Below the pieces are notes generated by a model that saw only the letters and a program-made list of their open reading frames with translations, searched no databases and was not told the DNA's origin. A DNA stretch of 64,000 bases from Hyphomicrobiales bacterium (GTDB taxonomy: Bacteria > Pseudomonadota > Alphaproteobacteria > Rhizobiales > NORP267): the NCBI GenBank assembly GCA_021775875.1, contig JAJFHA010000018.1, positions 1 through 64,000 of the forward strand, written 5' to 3'. The position numbers and the translations under genes are program-made. Within the stretch, counting starts at the first letter, position 1, and each line of letters opens with the position of its first letter. Below are positions 24,305 through 34,252 of this stretch, piece by piece.

Positions 24305-25261
24305 ATGATGTTCAACCAGATTTTATCTGTTTTCACGCGCCTGAAGCCATACAAATATGTCGGCCAAAATGTGCTGTGTAATTTGTGTGGCTCTTCCAGG
24401 CGTGAAACCGTTGGCACGCGGGACCGCTATTTGAATCCGTTACACACTGCAATGTGTACGGATTGTGGTCTGGTTGCGACCGATCCGATGCCAACGGAAG
24501 AAGAGGTCACAAAATATTATACCCGTGATTATCGCAAGCACTACCACAATATAGAGGCGCCGCGAGAAAAGGATGTGCGTGCGCATTCGGCCCGTGCAGT
24601 GGAACGTTATGCTGCGCTTTCTTCAGCGATGCCAGCGGGAGCCAAAGTATTGGATGTTGGGTCTGGTGGCGGTGAGTTCGTTGCCTGCCTGCAGAAAAAC
24701 GGCGTCGATGCCTCGGGTCTGGAACCCAATGAAGGTTTCGCGAATTACTCACGAACAACCTATGACATTCCGGTTATCAGTGCCATGTGGCCGGACGTGA
24801 AAATAGAGAAAGACAGTCTTGATTTTGTGACAGCCCATCATGTGTTGGAGCATTTTCGCGACCCCTGCGCGGCCCTGATACGTTTCCGGGAATGGCTTAA
24901 ACCCGGAGGCCATCTGTACATTTCCGTGCCTGATATTTGCAATGCCGCAAATACGCCAATGTCCCGCTTTCACTTTGCGCATGTGTATAATTTCACCCCG
25001 CAAACACTGCGTATGATGGCATTCAAGGCCGGTTATGAGGAAGCCGATATTTTTGAGACTGGCACCACAACTGTTGTTTTCAGGAAAATTGATGCACCAG
25101 ATCCAAACTGGTTTTTCGCAACCGAACACGCAGCAAGAATGCGGGAATTTTTCGCGACCAACACAAATATGCGTTTCATTTTTTCAGGAAAAGTTATGCA
25201 ACGATGGCTAGATAAGTTGAAGGCATCAATTGATAAGCGCCAGGCCAGGGTAGCTCACTAA
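24305..25261 (+). CDS. Class I SAM-dependent methyltransferase with N-terminal zinc ribbon
   Basis: This 318-residue protein starts with a zinc-ribbon-like CNLCGSSRR ... CTDCG at about residues 25-60. The SAM-binding motif I (VLDVGSGGGEF) is near residue 116, and motif post-I/III region HHVLEHFRDP follows, as in Methyltransf_23 proteins. Such fusions commonly modify sugars in surface polysaccharide clusters. It converges with waaF, 7 bases away, at the edge of the LPS heptose genes, so a role in surface glycan methylation is reasonable inference. Confidence 0.85.
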   Translation: MMFNQILSVFTRLKPYKYVGQNVLCNLCGSSRRETVGTRDRYLNPLHTAMCTDCGLVATDPMPTEEEVTKYYTRDYRKHYHNIEAPREKDVRAHSARAVERYAALSSAMPAGAKVLDVGSGGGEFVACLQKNGVDASGLEPNEGFANYSRTTYDIPVISAMWPDVKIEKDSLDFVTAHHVLEHFRDPCAALIRFREWLKPGGHLYISVPDICNAANTPMSRFHFAHVYNFTPQTLRMMAFKAGYEEADIFETGTTTVVFRKIDAPDPNWFFATEHAARMREFFATNTNMRFIFSGKVMQRWLDKLKASIDKRQARVAH

Positions 25262-25268
25262 AACCGCC

Positions 25269-26273
25269 CTAAATTTGAAGAGCTTGCGCAACCCGATCGA
25301 CGGAAATCAGATTGAGGCAGTCCAGATGCCCAAGCGGGCATGTGCGTTTGAAGCAGGGGCGGCAATCAAGCTCTGTTTCCAGTATTTTGGCATCCTCTGA
25401 AAGTGGTGGCGTCATGGCAGGGCTCGACGACCCGAAAAGCGCCACCAGCGGCAATTGAAGTGCCGCAGCTACATGCATCAAACCGGAATCATTGCTGGCC
25501 ACGCTGCTAGTCAGGCTCATCAGATCAACTGCTTCAAGAAGCGAAGTTTTGCCGCAAAGGTTTTTCACCCGATCCGGGTCTAGGCCGTTGGCGATTCTGT
25601 CTCCGCTCGCCACATCTTTGGGACCACCAAAAATCCAGACCTGATGATTCTGGCCGGAAATCTGTTCGGCAAGTGCCTGAAATTTTTCAAGCGGCCATTG
25701 CTTGGCCGGACCATATTCGGCACCGGGACAAAGCCCAATTATTGGTCGGGCCAGAGATAAGCCGTTTCGCTTCACATATTGCTTTGCTGATAATTGGTCC
25801 GCGTCCAGTTTTGGGTGCGCATATTCAGGACGATGTGACGAGGGTCTCGCCTGGGCCAAAGCAACAAAACGCTCGACCGTCAGTGGCAGCAGGTTTTTGT
25901 CCAGATGGTGCATCTGATTGACAAATAAATGGCGAGCTTCACCCTTATATCCACGCCGTTGTTTTATGCCGGCCAGCAGCGGCACAATTGCCGACTTGAT
26001 CGAATTTGGAAGAATGATGGCGAGATCGAAATTCTCGTTTTTCAGGGATCGGGCAAGTCTGTACCGCGCACTGATGTCGATACGACCACTGCGGGCATCC
26101 AGCGGCCATCCGGTTTTTACTTCAGGCATTCTCATCGTAATTGGTAAGGCAGCAGTGGGCGCAGCGACATGAATTTCACAGTCCGATTCATCGGCTTTCA
26201 GGGCCATGAACAGGCTCTGGGCCATGACCATATCGCCAACCCATGACGGGCCAATCACAAGAATTCGGGTCAT
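25269..26273 (-). CDS. waaF: LPS heptosyltransferase II
   Basis: This 334-residue GT9 enzyme adds the second heptose to the LPS inner core. It starts MTRILVIGPSWVGDMVMAQSLF, the WaaF form (WVGDMVMAQ), and contains LCPGAEYGPAKQWP and NDSGLMHVAAAL motifs for ADP-heptose binding. The start overlaps the hldD stop by one base (TAATG). It is the last gene of the waaC–hldD–waaF run. It ends 7 bases from the convergent methyltransferase. Confidence 0.95.
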   Translation of the reverse strand: MTRILVIGPSWVGDMVMAQSLFMALKADESDCEIHVAAPTAALPITMRMPEVKTGWPLDARSGRIDISARYRLARSLKNENFDLAIILPNSIKSAIVPLLAGIKQRRGYKGEARHLFVNQMHHLDKNLLPLTVERFVALAQARPSSHRPEYAHPKLDADQLSAKQYVKRNGLSLARPIIGLCPGAEYGPAKQWPLEKFQALAEQISGQNHQVWIFGGPKDVASGDRIANGLDPDRVKNLCGKTSLLEAVDLMSLTSSVASNDSGLMHVAAALQLPLVALFGSSSPAMTPPLSEDAKILETELDCRPCFKRTCPLGHLDCLNLISVDRVAQALQI

Positions 26274-27229
26274 TATTTTTCCCGATTGCCCACATTCAAT
26301 TTGTCGAGATAGCTGGCGACACCATCCTCAACATTCATAAATTCTGGCTCATACCCAGCTTCACGCAACAGCCCAAGGCGGGCTTCGGTGAAGCTTTGAT
26401 ACGACCCCTTCAAATGGTCAGGAAACGGAATATAACGAATATCCCCCTTATTGTGCCAAGAGATAACCGCGTTGGCGACATCGTTGAAGGTCTGGCTTTT
26501 GCCGGTGCCGACATTGAAAATGCCGCTCTTTTCCGGGTTATCAAGGAACCATAAATTAACCTTGACGGCGTCATCCACATGGATGAAATCACGGAGTTGC
26601 GCACCATCGGCATAGCCGTCCGTGCCTTCGAAAAGACGCGCTTCACCTTCATCGCGAACCTGATTGTTGAAATGCCACGCGACGCTCGCCATGCTGCCTT
26701 TGTGATTTTCATTCGGCCCGTAAACGTTGAAATAACGCAGCCCTGTCACTTGAATTTCAATCTGGTCGCGGTGGCGGCGGACATATTGATCAAAAAGCCA
26801 TTTGGAATAGCCATACACATTGATCGGTCGGTTGGTGTCCTGGCTCTCGTCAAAATTAGTGCCTGCGCCGTAAGTGGCAGCCGACGAGGCGTAAATATAT
26901 TGCGCCTTGTTTTCGTTGCAATACCAGAGCAATTCCTTTGAGCATTCATAATTATTGTCCATCATGAAGCGGCCATCCCACTCGGTCGTATCCGAGCAGG
27001 CACCTTGATGGAATATTGCTTTGAGCTTGCCGAATGATTGGCCGGCTCTTATTTTTTCGCGAAACGCTTCAACGTCCAGAAAATCTGCGATATTAGCATC
27101 GGCAATATTGCGGAATTTCCGGCCATCGCTGAGATCGTCCACAACGAGAATGTCGTCAATGCCACGGGCGTTTAATCCGCGAACGATGTTTGAGCCAATG
27201 AACCCGGCGCCGCCGGTAACAATAATCAT
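26273..27229 (-). CDS. hldD: ADP-L-glycero-D-manno-heptose 6-epimerase
   Basis: This 318-residue short-chain dehydrogenase family enzyme converts ADP-D-glycero- to ADP-L-glycero-D-manno-heptose. It has the NAD(P) motif GGAGFIGSN at residues 6-14, the family sequence SSAATYG, and the catalytic YGYSK. It lies between waaC and waaF with a 4-base overlap at its start and 1 base at its end, so it is translationally coupled. Confidence 0.96.
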   Translation of the reverse strand: MIIVTGGAGFIGSNIVRGLNARGIDDILVVDDLSDGRKFRNIADANIADFLDVEAFREKIRAGQSFGKLKAIFHQGACSDTTEWDGRFMMDNNYECSKELLWYCNENKAQYIYASSAATYGAGTNFDESQDTNRPINVYGYSKWLFDQYVRRHRDQIEIQVTGLRYFNVYGPNENHKGSMASVAWHFNNQVRDEGEARLFEGTDGYADGAQLRDFIHVDDAVKVNLWFLDNPEKSGIFNVGTGKSQTFNDVANAVISWHNKGDIRYIPFPDHLKGSYQSFTEARLGLLREAGYEPEFMNVEDGVASYLDKLNVGNREK

Positions 27230-28311
27230 TTTACATTTCGACCAGACGTTGAAAGCTGGTTCCTATCATGGTTTGCCAGCATATCGTGCAACTCGCGTGA
27301 AACTTGGTCAACATTGATAGCCGCCATGCAGCATTTCTCATTATCTGCTTCTTTGCATTGCCGCCGGTAACAGGGCGCGAGCGGAAATGTGGAGACAATC
27401 ATGCGCTGTAATTTTCCATAATGGCCAATCAGTTCCGGGTCAGTAGGTCCAATCAGTACCAGGCCAGGAACATCAAAAGCAGCGGCGATATGGCCCAACC
27501 CGCTATCAACCCCGGCAACGGCCCGGGCGTTGGCGATGATTTTTCCAACTTCGACAATCGAGAGTTTTGGCAACACATGCACATGCGCCAGATTTTTGCT
27601 TAACCGCTGCGCCCGGTCATGCTCGTCGTTACTGCCCCAGGGGATCAGAACATCAACCGTGCGCTCGTTAAATTCTTCCGCAAGCTGACGCCATCGCGAT
27701 TCCGGCCATGTCTTGGTTGTCCACGCACTCCCGTGCAGAAACATCAGATAATCAGACGGCAACTCGTGTTGTTGCAAAAATTCAGATGCTTCCGATTTCC
27801 ATTTCCGCGCCTCGAGGGAATATCGCGCCGGGTTATCGTTACGAGCATAATTCAGGGCCTTTGCAAAAAGCTGGCGTTGTCGCTCTATCGCATGCTGGTT
27901 TTTGGAAACCTGGATACGGTTTTTGTAGAGCGCTGCAGCCAAGGGTTCCCGGGCGCTCTGAAAATTAAAACCGAAAGTGGGAGCCTTGTTGATAAACACC
28001 AGATTGGCGCTTTTCAGAAGCCCTTGCGCATCAATGACGCAATCATAAGTTTCACCGCGTAATTGCCGCCGCAACTTTCGCCATTGGCTGATAGCCATCG
28101 GCAGACCGCCAAGACCCTGCTTGCGGATCGTTCGATAGGGGACCGGAATTACATTTTCGACAGCCGGATGCTGGCTTACCATTTCAGCGTAAGATTCTTC
28201 AATCACCCAGTCCACGCGAAGATCAGGGATCGCCGCAAGTGCATCGGAAAGCGCCGGCAAGGCGTGTACGATATCGCCGAGTGAGGTGAGTTTGATCAAA
28301 AGAATGCGCAA
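27226..28311 (-). CDS. waaC: LPS heptosyltransferase I
   Basis: This 361-residue GT9 enzyme adds the first heptose to Kdo. The N-terminus MRILLIKLTSLGDIVHALPAL is diagnostic (shown here in part; SLGDIVHALPA). The start is TTG: no in-frame ATG exists upstream and the canonical N-terminus begins exactly there. VDSGLGHIAAAF is the nucleotide-sugar loop. It overlaps hldD by four bases. The TTG with weak ribosome binding site suggests modest translation. Confidence 0.95.
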   Translation of the reverse strand: MRILLIKLTSLGDIVHALPALSDALAAIPDLRVDWVIEESYAEMVSQHPAVENVIPVPYRTIRKQGLGGLPMAISQWRKLRRQLRGETYDCVIDAQGLLKSANLVFINKAPTFGFNFQSAREPLAAALYKNRIQVSKNQHAIERQRQLFAKALNYARNDNPARYSLEARKWKSEASEFLQQHELPSDYLMFLHGSAWTTKTWPESRWRQLAEEFNERTVDVLIPWGSNDEHDRAQRLSKNLAHVHVLPKLSIVEVGKIIANARAVAGVDSGLGHIAAAFDVPGLVLIGPTDPELIGHYGKLQRMIVSTFPLAPCYRRQCKEADNEKCCMAAINVDQVSRELHDMLANHDRNQLSTSGRNVK

Positions 28312-28352
28312 AGTATCAGAACTGCCATTTTTGGTTTTTTCAAGCCCGTCGC

Positions 28353-28964
28353 CTAAAGTTCAACATCGCCCAGACAGTCGGCAAACTCGATTTTATAATC
28401 GCTTTCGAATTCTTTTACGCGCGACCGTTCAGCTTGGCCATGCCCCGTTGCAACATGTATCAGTCGACCAACACCCGCCGCAATCCCTGCTTCAATATCG
28501 GATCGTTTGTCCCCGACCAATATTGATTGGCGCAAGTCCACATCAAATTTCTCCAATGCGAATGTGAGCATCCCGGCACCCGGTTTGCGCCAGTTGCAAA
28601 TTTTATTGAATTCGCCTTTTCCTTTTTCAGGATGGTGCGGACAAAGAACGACACAATCATAAATAATGCCGTCTTGTGCCGCGAGTTCCTGCACCCGCGC
28701 CTGCACCGCAAGTGCCTCGTCCCAACCATAATATCCACGCCCGATACCGGATTGATTGGAAATGATCACGATCCGGAAACCAGCATCGCGAAACCGCTGG
28801 ATTGTCTCGTGGCTGCCGGAAATGATCGCAACTTCGGCGGGGTCGCGAATATATTGTCGGTCTTCAATAATAACGCCGTCCCGATCAAGAAACAGCACTG
28901 GACGTCGATCCTTCATGGAGCGTTGGTTGAATTCGTACCAATGATGATCAGGTGTAAACGGCAT
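28353..28964 (-). CDS. gmhB: D-glycero-beta-D-manno-heptose-1,7-bisphosphate 7-phosphatase
   Basis: This 203-residue HAD phosphatase removes the 7-phosphate in ADP-heptose synthesis. It has the DxDGV motif (FLDRDGVI) near residue 27, a zinc-loop CPHHPEKG segment with downstream CNWRKP, and the DKRSDIEAG acidic motif. Compared with E. coli GmhB it has about 15 extra N-terminal residues. It sits 41 bases before waaC on the same strand. Confidence 0.94.
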   Translation of the reverse strand: MPFTPDHHWYEFNQRSMKDRRPVLFLDRDGVIIEDRQYIRDPAEVAIISGSHETIQRFRDAGFRIVIISNQSGIGRGYYGWDEALAVQARVQELAAQDGIIYDCVVLCPHHPEKGKGEFNKICNWRKPGAGMLTFALEKFDVDLRQSILVGDKRSDIEAGIAAGVGRLIHVATGHGQAERSRVKEFESDYKIEFADCLGDVEL

Positions 28965-29001
28965 TTTTCCGCGCTGATATAGGGGGTTTTATGCCCCGGA
29001 A

Positions 29002-29568
29002 TTAATGTCCATGATCGATACCATGACACAGCATGTGTCCGATCATGATGTGAGCTTCCTGAATTCGGGCGGTGTTGTTTGAGGGCACGATAATTTGATG
29101 GTCAGAATGTGCGCCGCTTATGCCGCCATCCCGCCCGGTCAGGCACCATGTAGCGATTTCGCCCTGACCGGCTTCATCAAATGCAGCCATGATATTTGGT
29201 GACGTGCCCGATGTGGTCAGCCCGATCAATATATCGCCGCTGCGCCCGAGCGCTTCGACCTGACGGGAGAAAATCCGCTCAAAGCCGAAATCGTTACCCG
29301 CAGCCGTCAGCGCTGAAGTGTCCGTTGTAAGGGCGATGGCAGGCAAGCCCTTGCGCTCGACCTCGAACCGCACGGTCAGCTCTGTCGCAATATGCTGGCT
29401 GTCAGCAGCGCTGCCACCATTGCCGCACAGCATAACCTTGTTGCCTTCCCTGAACGCCTTGTTGCAGGCGTCAATCAGGTCGCCGACAAGGGGGAGCAGG
29501 TTTCGGCATTTCTCAATCATCGCCAGATGATCATCGATTTGTTGTTCGTATATTTCCACGGATACCAT
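29002..29568 (-). CDS. gmhA: Sedoheptulose 7-phosphate isomerase
   Basis: This 188-residue SIS-domain enzyme makes D-glycero-D-manno-heptose 7-phosphate, the first step to ADP-heptose. Motifs include CGNGGSAADSQHIATEL and TTSGTSPN, and the zinc-ligand-rich C-terminus ends MLCHGIDHGH. It is the first gene of the gmhA–gmhB–waaC–hldD–waaF run and divergent from hldE across 119 bases. Confidence 0.95.
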   Translation of the reverse strand: MVSVEIYEQQIDDHLAMIEKCRNLLPLVGDLIDACNKAFREGNKVMLCGNGGSAADSQHIATELTVRFEVERKGLPAIALTTDTSALTAAGNDFGFERIFSRQVEALGRSGDILIGLTTSGTSPNIMAAFDEAGQGEIATWCLTGRDGGISGAHSDHQIIVPSNNTARIQEAHIMIGHMLCHGIDHGH

Positions 29569-29687
29569 GTTTCCGGATTTTCTTGGCTGGTTTGCACGTT
29601 AAGTGCCATATATATGACAATTGTAGGCTTGGACAATTATGTTCGGCCAAAAGACTGCAAACAAGCCTAACGGATAAACTTGCAAAT

Positions 29688-31151
29688 ATGTCAAAAGAGA
29701 TACCCCTCAATCACTTTCTTGAGGCAATCGACAATTTTTCCAAAGCCCGGATTCTTGTCGTCGGCGACGTGATGATGGATCATTTTGTCTATGGCTCCTC
29801 AACACGAATTTCACCCGAGGCGCCAATCCCCGTATTGGCACGTGAAGGGCAGAATTCCATGCTGGGCGGCGCGGCCAACGTTGCCATGAACCTGTTGTCG
29901 TTTGGTGCTCATGTCGGATTGATAGGTCTGGTCGGAGACGATACGGAAGCGGATCAGGTAACAGCTTTTTGCCAGGAACATGGACGTCTTGATGCGCGTC
30001 TTGTTCGCGACCCCGGCAGGGCAACTACGGTCAAGACCAGGTTTGTTGCACAATCTCAACAATTGTTGCGGGTCGACCGGGAAACCTCCCATCCGGTAAC
30101 AGGTACCGCGCATAACGACATTCTGGCGGCCTATGATGATTTACTGGTGGCGACGGATATCGTCATCCTGTCGGACTATGCCAAAGGTTTGCTCACCTCT
30201 GATATGTGCCACGATTTGATCGACCGCGCCGGGAAAGCTGGAAAAAAAATTCTGGTTGATCCGAAAAATCCGGATTTCGCGGTCTATGGAGGTGCTCACC
30301 TGATTTGTCCGAATTCCCTGGAAATGGCTGCTGTCACCGGAATTGAAGCAACAGATAATAATCTGGCCGAACGGGCCTGTCGGGCTGTCCTTGATCAGTT
30401 TGATATATCCGCAATTGCGTTATCCCGCGGTGCGGCCGGTATTTCATTGCTTGAGCGAGACCAGAAATCAGCGATCCATATCGCCTCGCGCGCCCAGGCA
30501 GTATACGACGTATCAGGCGCTGGTGACACGGTGATTTCAGCGATTGCGGTTGGGCTGGTCTCCAACCTTGCTCTGCCTGAAGCCGTTGAACTTGCCAACC
30601 GTGCGGCTGGAATCGTGGTCGGTAAAGTAGGGACCGGGATCGTGTCGAGGCGGGAATTGCGGGTGGCACTCGGCAACACCTCACACCGCCATCCGGTGGA
30701 CACTGAGGAAGCAATTGACCGGGTCGGTATCTGGCGCGAGACCGGCAACCGAATTGGATTTACCAATGGTTGCTTTGATATCCTTCACCTGGGCCATCTG
30801 CACTCGCTGGAGGAAGCACGAAAACATTGCGACAAGCTGGTTGTGGGTGTGAATTCGGACAGCTCAGTAAAAATCCTTAAAGGGGAAGGGCGCCCAATCC
30901 AGGACCAGGCCACCAGAGCACGCATTTTGGCGTCCCTCGAAATGTGCGACCTTGTTGTCATTTTCGACAATGAAACGCCGAAGGATCTGATCGCGCAATT
31001 GCTCCCCAATGTCCTTTTCAAAGGCGCGGATTATGAGGGCAAGGAAGTTGTTGGCGCGGCCATAGTGGAGAAAAATGGCGGCGAAGTAATTTTGCTGCCG
31101 CTTATTCCCGAGACCAGCACGACGGCAACGATCGCCCGCATGCGCGATTAG
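29688..31151 (+). CDS. hldE: Bifunctional heptose 7-phosphate kinase/heptose 1-phosphate adenylyltransferase
   Basis: This 487-residue fusion has an N-terminal ribokinase-like domain (residues about 10-320; GGAANVAMNL, DVSGAGDTV) and a C-terminal nucleotidyltransferase domain with FTNGCFDILHLGHL, the HxGH motif. It does the two chemical steps on each side of GmhB. ATG 29688 gives the family N-terminus; longer starts add unrelated residues. It is the only heptose gene on the plus strand, sharing the upstream gap with gmhA. Confidence 0.95.
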   Translation: MSKEIPLNHFLEAIDNFSKARILVVGDVMMDHFVYGSSTRISPEAPIPVLAREGQNSMLGGAANVAMNLLSFGAHVGLIGLVGDDTEADQVTAFCQEHGRLDARLVRDPGRATTVKTRFVAQSQQLLRVDRETSHPVTGTAHNDILAAYDDLLVATDIVILSDYAKGLLTSDMCHDLIDRAGKAGKKILVDPKNPDFAVYGGAHLICPNSLEMAAVTGIEATDNNLAERACRAVLDQFDISAIALSRGAAGISLLERDQKSAIHIASRAQAVYDVSGAGDTVISAIAVGLVSNLALPEAVELANRAAGIVVGKVGTGIVSRRELRVALGNTSHRHPVDTEEAIDRVGIWRETGNRIGFTNGCFDILHLGHLHSLEEARKHCDKLVVGVNSDSSVKILKGEGRPIQDQATRARILASLEMCDLVVIFDNETPKDLIAQLLPNVLFKGADYEGKEVVGAAIVEKNGGEVILLPLIPETSTTATIARMRD

Positions 31152-31188
31152 GATCCTGCCCCCAAGTCTGCGAAGCTGGATTCAAATA

Positions 31189-31938
31189 TCAGCGCCGGTC
31201 AGCCTGATGCTGCAACTCGACAAGTTTTGCATATTTATAAAATGAGGCTTCGGCATTGTAGATCGCGATCATCATACCAGCGCGGCCATCCAAAAACCCG
31301 CGCTTTAAAAAATAAGTGCGGATAAATGCCCATGCCCCGCGGCTGAGAGCCTTGGGCATGGATGATCTTTTGCCAGCCTTGAACAACATCTCAGCGCCCA
31401 GCGTTGAATATTGGTTCATCTTGGCAACTACATCATCAATCTTGCGGGCGGTATCGTGCATCAAAGGGCTGGTGAGCGTTCCTACCGGCCCATCTACTTC
31501 AATCGCTTCATGGACAAGGGCCGGCGTGAATGCTCCTTGCTCGCGCCGAAAAAGCCGGAGAACATGCTCCGGCCACCAGCCGCTATGGCGAATTTCACGC
31601 CCACAATAGCTGGAGAGGCGCGGCAATCGGTAAGCAAAAAATTCAGTAGAATTGATCGCAGCCTCTATTTCCGTGCGCAGGGAACTCGTGACGATCTCAT
31701 CGGCGTCGATGGATAAAACCCAATCGCCATTTGCCTTGTCCAGCGCGCGTTGCTTTTGCAGACCAAATCCGGGCCAGTCGGTGACATAAACCAAGTTTGT
31801 AAATTGCTTGCAGATTTTGACCGTATCGTCATCGCTACCTGAATCCAGCACGACAATTTCGTCGGCCCATTCAACCGCCTGCAAGCAGTCGGCAATAATG
31901 TCCGCTTCATTTTTGGTAATGACGATAACACTCAGCAT
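31189..31938 (-). CDS. Family 2 glycosyltransferase, WaaE/LgtF-like
   Basis: This 249-residue GT2 protein starts MLSVIVITKNEADII, and has the nucleotide-sugar motif SIDADE (DxD type) near residue 78. The C-terminal RGFLDGRAGMMIAIYNAEASFYKYAKL segment is that of inner-core glycosyltransferases related to WaaE and LgtF, which add glucose to heptose I. It converges on hldE, 37 bases away. The acceptor is inferred from family and place. Confidence 0.88.
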   Translation of the reverse strand: MLSVIVITKNEADIIADCLQAVEWADEIVVLDSGSDDDTVKICKQFTNLVYVTDWPGFGLQKQRALDKANGDWVLSIDADEIVTSSLRTEIEAAINSTEFFAYRLPRLSSYCGREIRHSGWWPEHVLRLFRREQGAFTPALVHEAIEVDGPVGTLTSPLMHDTARKIDDVVAKMNQYSTLGAEMLFKAGKRSSMPKALSRGAWAFIRTYFLKRGFLDGRAGMMIAIYNAEASFYKYAKLVELQHQADRR

Positions 31939-32263
31939 GGCAATTTGGCGCGTCCCGGTCAGGCCAGAGGTTCATCAAGACGTATTGCATAAACCTGGTG
32001 AGCTTGGAAACACATTCACGGAGCACGCCGTCTCTCGGTTTACTTTACGTCAGCATTTGTGGGGGTTTTTAACGCCTTTTCAATAGATCAATGTGACCTT
32101 GTATTTCAGATATGAATGTTCGCGATTTTTTTGTGTCTTCAAATACAGCTGACATAGAGTCAGGGAATACAAAATTGAATTACTGCGACGAAAATTTCGG
32201 ATTTATGATAGCGCCCTGTTGCGCCCGTTTTAGCATGTGGAATGTCCGTGCACGGAGCGAGCA
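31939..32263. other. Intergenic region without a visible gene
   Basis: This 325-base gap separates the divergent glycosyltransferase and histidine kinase genes. It is AT-rich toward the kinase side and should hold both promoters. No clear promoter pair, repeat, RNA hairpin or small gene was recognised. Confidence 0.4.
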
Positions 32264-34192
32264 ATGATGCCTGAGATATGTAAAGATGGACTGCATGATT
32301 TGCTCCAGGAGCAGATCGATTTGTCGATCGAGCAGTCTGAATCCGGTGAAATTGATTATCGCAATCTATTGTCGATGGTCAGCAACTCGTATCAGAAAGC
32401 TGAGCAGGATCGTAACCGGGCAATGCAGAATGTCGGGTTGATGTCAGACGAAATGCGCAATTTGCATTTCGATGTAGAAAAAGAGACCAATGCCCGGATC
32501 CAGGCTGAAGCCAGGCATTTCGAAGCCATCAATGAACTCGATATGGGTTTCGCTTATTATGACCCGGATGACCGGCTGCTGGCCTTCAACAGCCAATATC
32601 AGGATATCCTGTTCCCAGGCACGCCGGACCGAATTGCCCTGGGGCAGACATTTGAGCAGATATTGAGAGTTTATCAGGATTTGCAGCGTGACGCTGAGGG
32701 CGGAGATCCTGACCTGGATGAAACACTCAAAGAGCAACTGCACCGTCATCAAAACCCAGATATACCGTCCGCAAATCAGGCGCACGACGGGCGTTGGTAT
32801 TTGATTAGTGAAAAGAAAACCCGCGAAGGGGGCATCGTCGCCATCCTCACGGATATTACCGAAATCAAGCAACGCGAATTTGCAATGCAGCGAAACGAGC
32901 AATACGCCGATCTGTTGAATGACGTGATTATGGAATTGACGCACAGTAAAGCGGTTTTGACAGGTGACCTCGACACTTCGCTGCGCGAAATATCGGAAGT
33001 CGCTGCTAATGTGCTGAAAGTCGAACGGGCCAGTATTTGGTTGTTTGATGTTGGTCATGCCGTGATTCAATGCAAAAATATGTATGAAAAGACTCCCGGC
33101 ACACACAATATCGGTCCTGAATTGCTTGTGACAAAATTCCCAATTTGTTTTGCTGAGATCAACAACAACAAGACGATCGCCGTAAATGACGTCGAAAAAG
33201 ATGAACGGGTCAAAGAGCTGCTTGAAGGTGTTTTGCATCCGCACGACATTCATTCGCTGATTTATGCGCCTATTAAAGGCCCGGGATTCGCCGAAGGTAT
33301 AATTGCCATCTGCCATGTGGGAGGATGCCGGGAATGGAACTCGGCAGAGATTAAATTTGTTTCCGGTTTGGCGGATATTGCCGGAATGGCTCTTAAGGCC
33401 AACGACCGCCGGCGTTCGCGAACGCGTATGCTTCAGGCGATAGAACGTGCGGAACTTGCCAATCGTTCAAAATCAGAATTTCTTGCCAATATGAGCCATG
33501 AATTGCGGACGCCGCTGAATTCCATTCTTGGCTTTGCGGAATTGTTGCAACTCGAACAGGTTGAAGCTCTAACTCAGGAGCAAACTGCCGAATATGCGGG
33601 TGATATTTTTAACAGCGGTAGACATTTACTGGATTTGATCAACGATATTCTGGACATTTCAAAAATCGAAGCGGGCAACTTTGAATTGCGAGAAGAGTGG
33701 GTTGAGATAGAGAACATCTTCACAGTCTGTGTTCGTTTGATCCAAGAACGGGCGAACGATCAGGGTCTGGAATTGGAGGTAGATGTTCCGTTCGATCTTC
33801 CTACTCTTTGGGCTGACGAGAGAGCGCTTAAACAGATCCTTCTTAATCTACTCTCGAACGCTACTAAATTTACCCCCTCAGGTGGCAAAGTGACAATCAG
33901 TGCGGGGATTGATCCCAGCGGGAATTTCCGGCTGGCAGTGACCGACACCGGCATTGGAATTGCGCAGGACGATCTACAGAAAACGTTCCTGCCATTTATC
34001 CAGTTAGACAACAATTCTACGCGCAAACATGCAGGCACAGGACTTGGGTTACACTTGGTAAAGTCACTAGTTGAAATGCATGGTGGGAAACTTGATATCG
34101 AAAGCCAGCCTGGGGTCGGTACGTCCGTCGTCGCACAAATTCCGGGGCAGCGAATTCAGATGGAAAGCAATAAAATTCGTGATGTTGGGTAA
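32264..34192 (+). CDS. Soluble PAS–GAF sensor histidine kinase
   Basis: This 642-residue kinase has no membrane segment. Domains in order: coiled-coil start (to about 85), PAS (about 90-210; [15 protein letters not shown]), GAF (about 225-390), HisKA with H412 in [12 protein letters not shown], and HATPase (about 520-635) with [19 protein letters not shown] and GTGLGL. GGAG precedes the tandem ATG at 32264. No cognate response regulator is adjacent; the nearest is the sigma-54 activator at 35374-36798, reading the other way. It may sense a cytosolic ligand or redox state. Confidence 0.9.
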   Translation: MMPEICKDGLHDLLQEQIDLSIEQSESGEIDYRNLLSMVSNSYQKAEQDRNRAMQNVGLMSDEMRNLHFDVEKETNARIQAEARHFEAINELDMGFAYYDPDDRLLAFNSQYQDILFPGTPDRIALGQTFEQILRVYQDLQRDAEGGDPDLDETLKEQLHRHQNPDIPSANQAHDGRWYLISEKKTREGGIVAILTDITEIKQREFAMQRNEQYADLLNDVIMELTHSKAVLTGDLDTSLREISEVAANVLKVERASIWLFDVGHAVIQCKNMYEKTPGTHNIGPELLVTKFPICFAEINNNKTIAVNDVEKDERVKELLEGVLHPHDIHSLIYAPIKGPGFAEGIIAICHVGGCREWNSAEIKFVSGLADIAGMALKANDRRRSRTRMLQAIERAELANRSKSEFLANMSHELRTPLNSILGFAELLQLEQVEALTQEQTAEYAGDIFNSGRHLLDLINDILDISKIEAGNFELREEWVEIENIFTVCVRLIQERANDQGLELEVDVPFDLPTLWADERALKQILLNLLSNATKFTPSGGKVTISAGIDPSGNFRLAVTDTGIGIAQDDLQKTFLPFIQLDNNSTRKHAGTGLGLHLVKSLVEMHGGKLDIESQPGVGTSVVAQIPGQRIQMESNKIRDVG

Positions 34193-34213
34193 GGCCAGTG
34201 CGTTGCCTTAAAA

Positions 34214-34247
34214 TTTCATACGTCCATATATTTCATGCGTCCGTATG
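34214..34247. repeat. Tandem TTTCATRCGTCC repeats with CATACG/CGTATG arms
   Basis: TTTCATACGTCC (34214-34225) recurs as TTTCATGCGTCC (34231-34242), 17 bases on. CATACG (34217-34222) and CGTATG (34242-34247) are also inverted. It lies between the converging kinase and MerR genes. Function unknown; no T-run follows. Confidence 0.5.
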
Positions 34248-34252
34248 ATGTT

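Noticed and set aside
32444-33316. Open frame of 290 residues on the minus strand
   Set aside because: It is antisense to the histidine kinase gene, whose PAS and GAF domains are clear. No family match is visible in the antisense frame.
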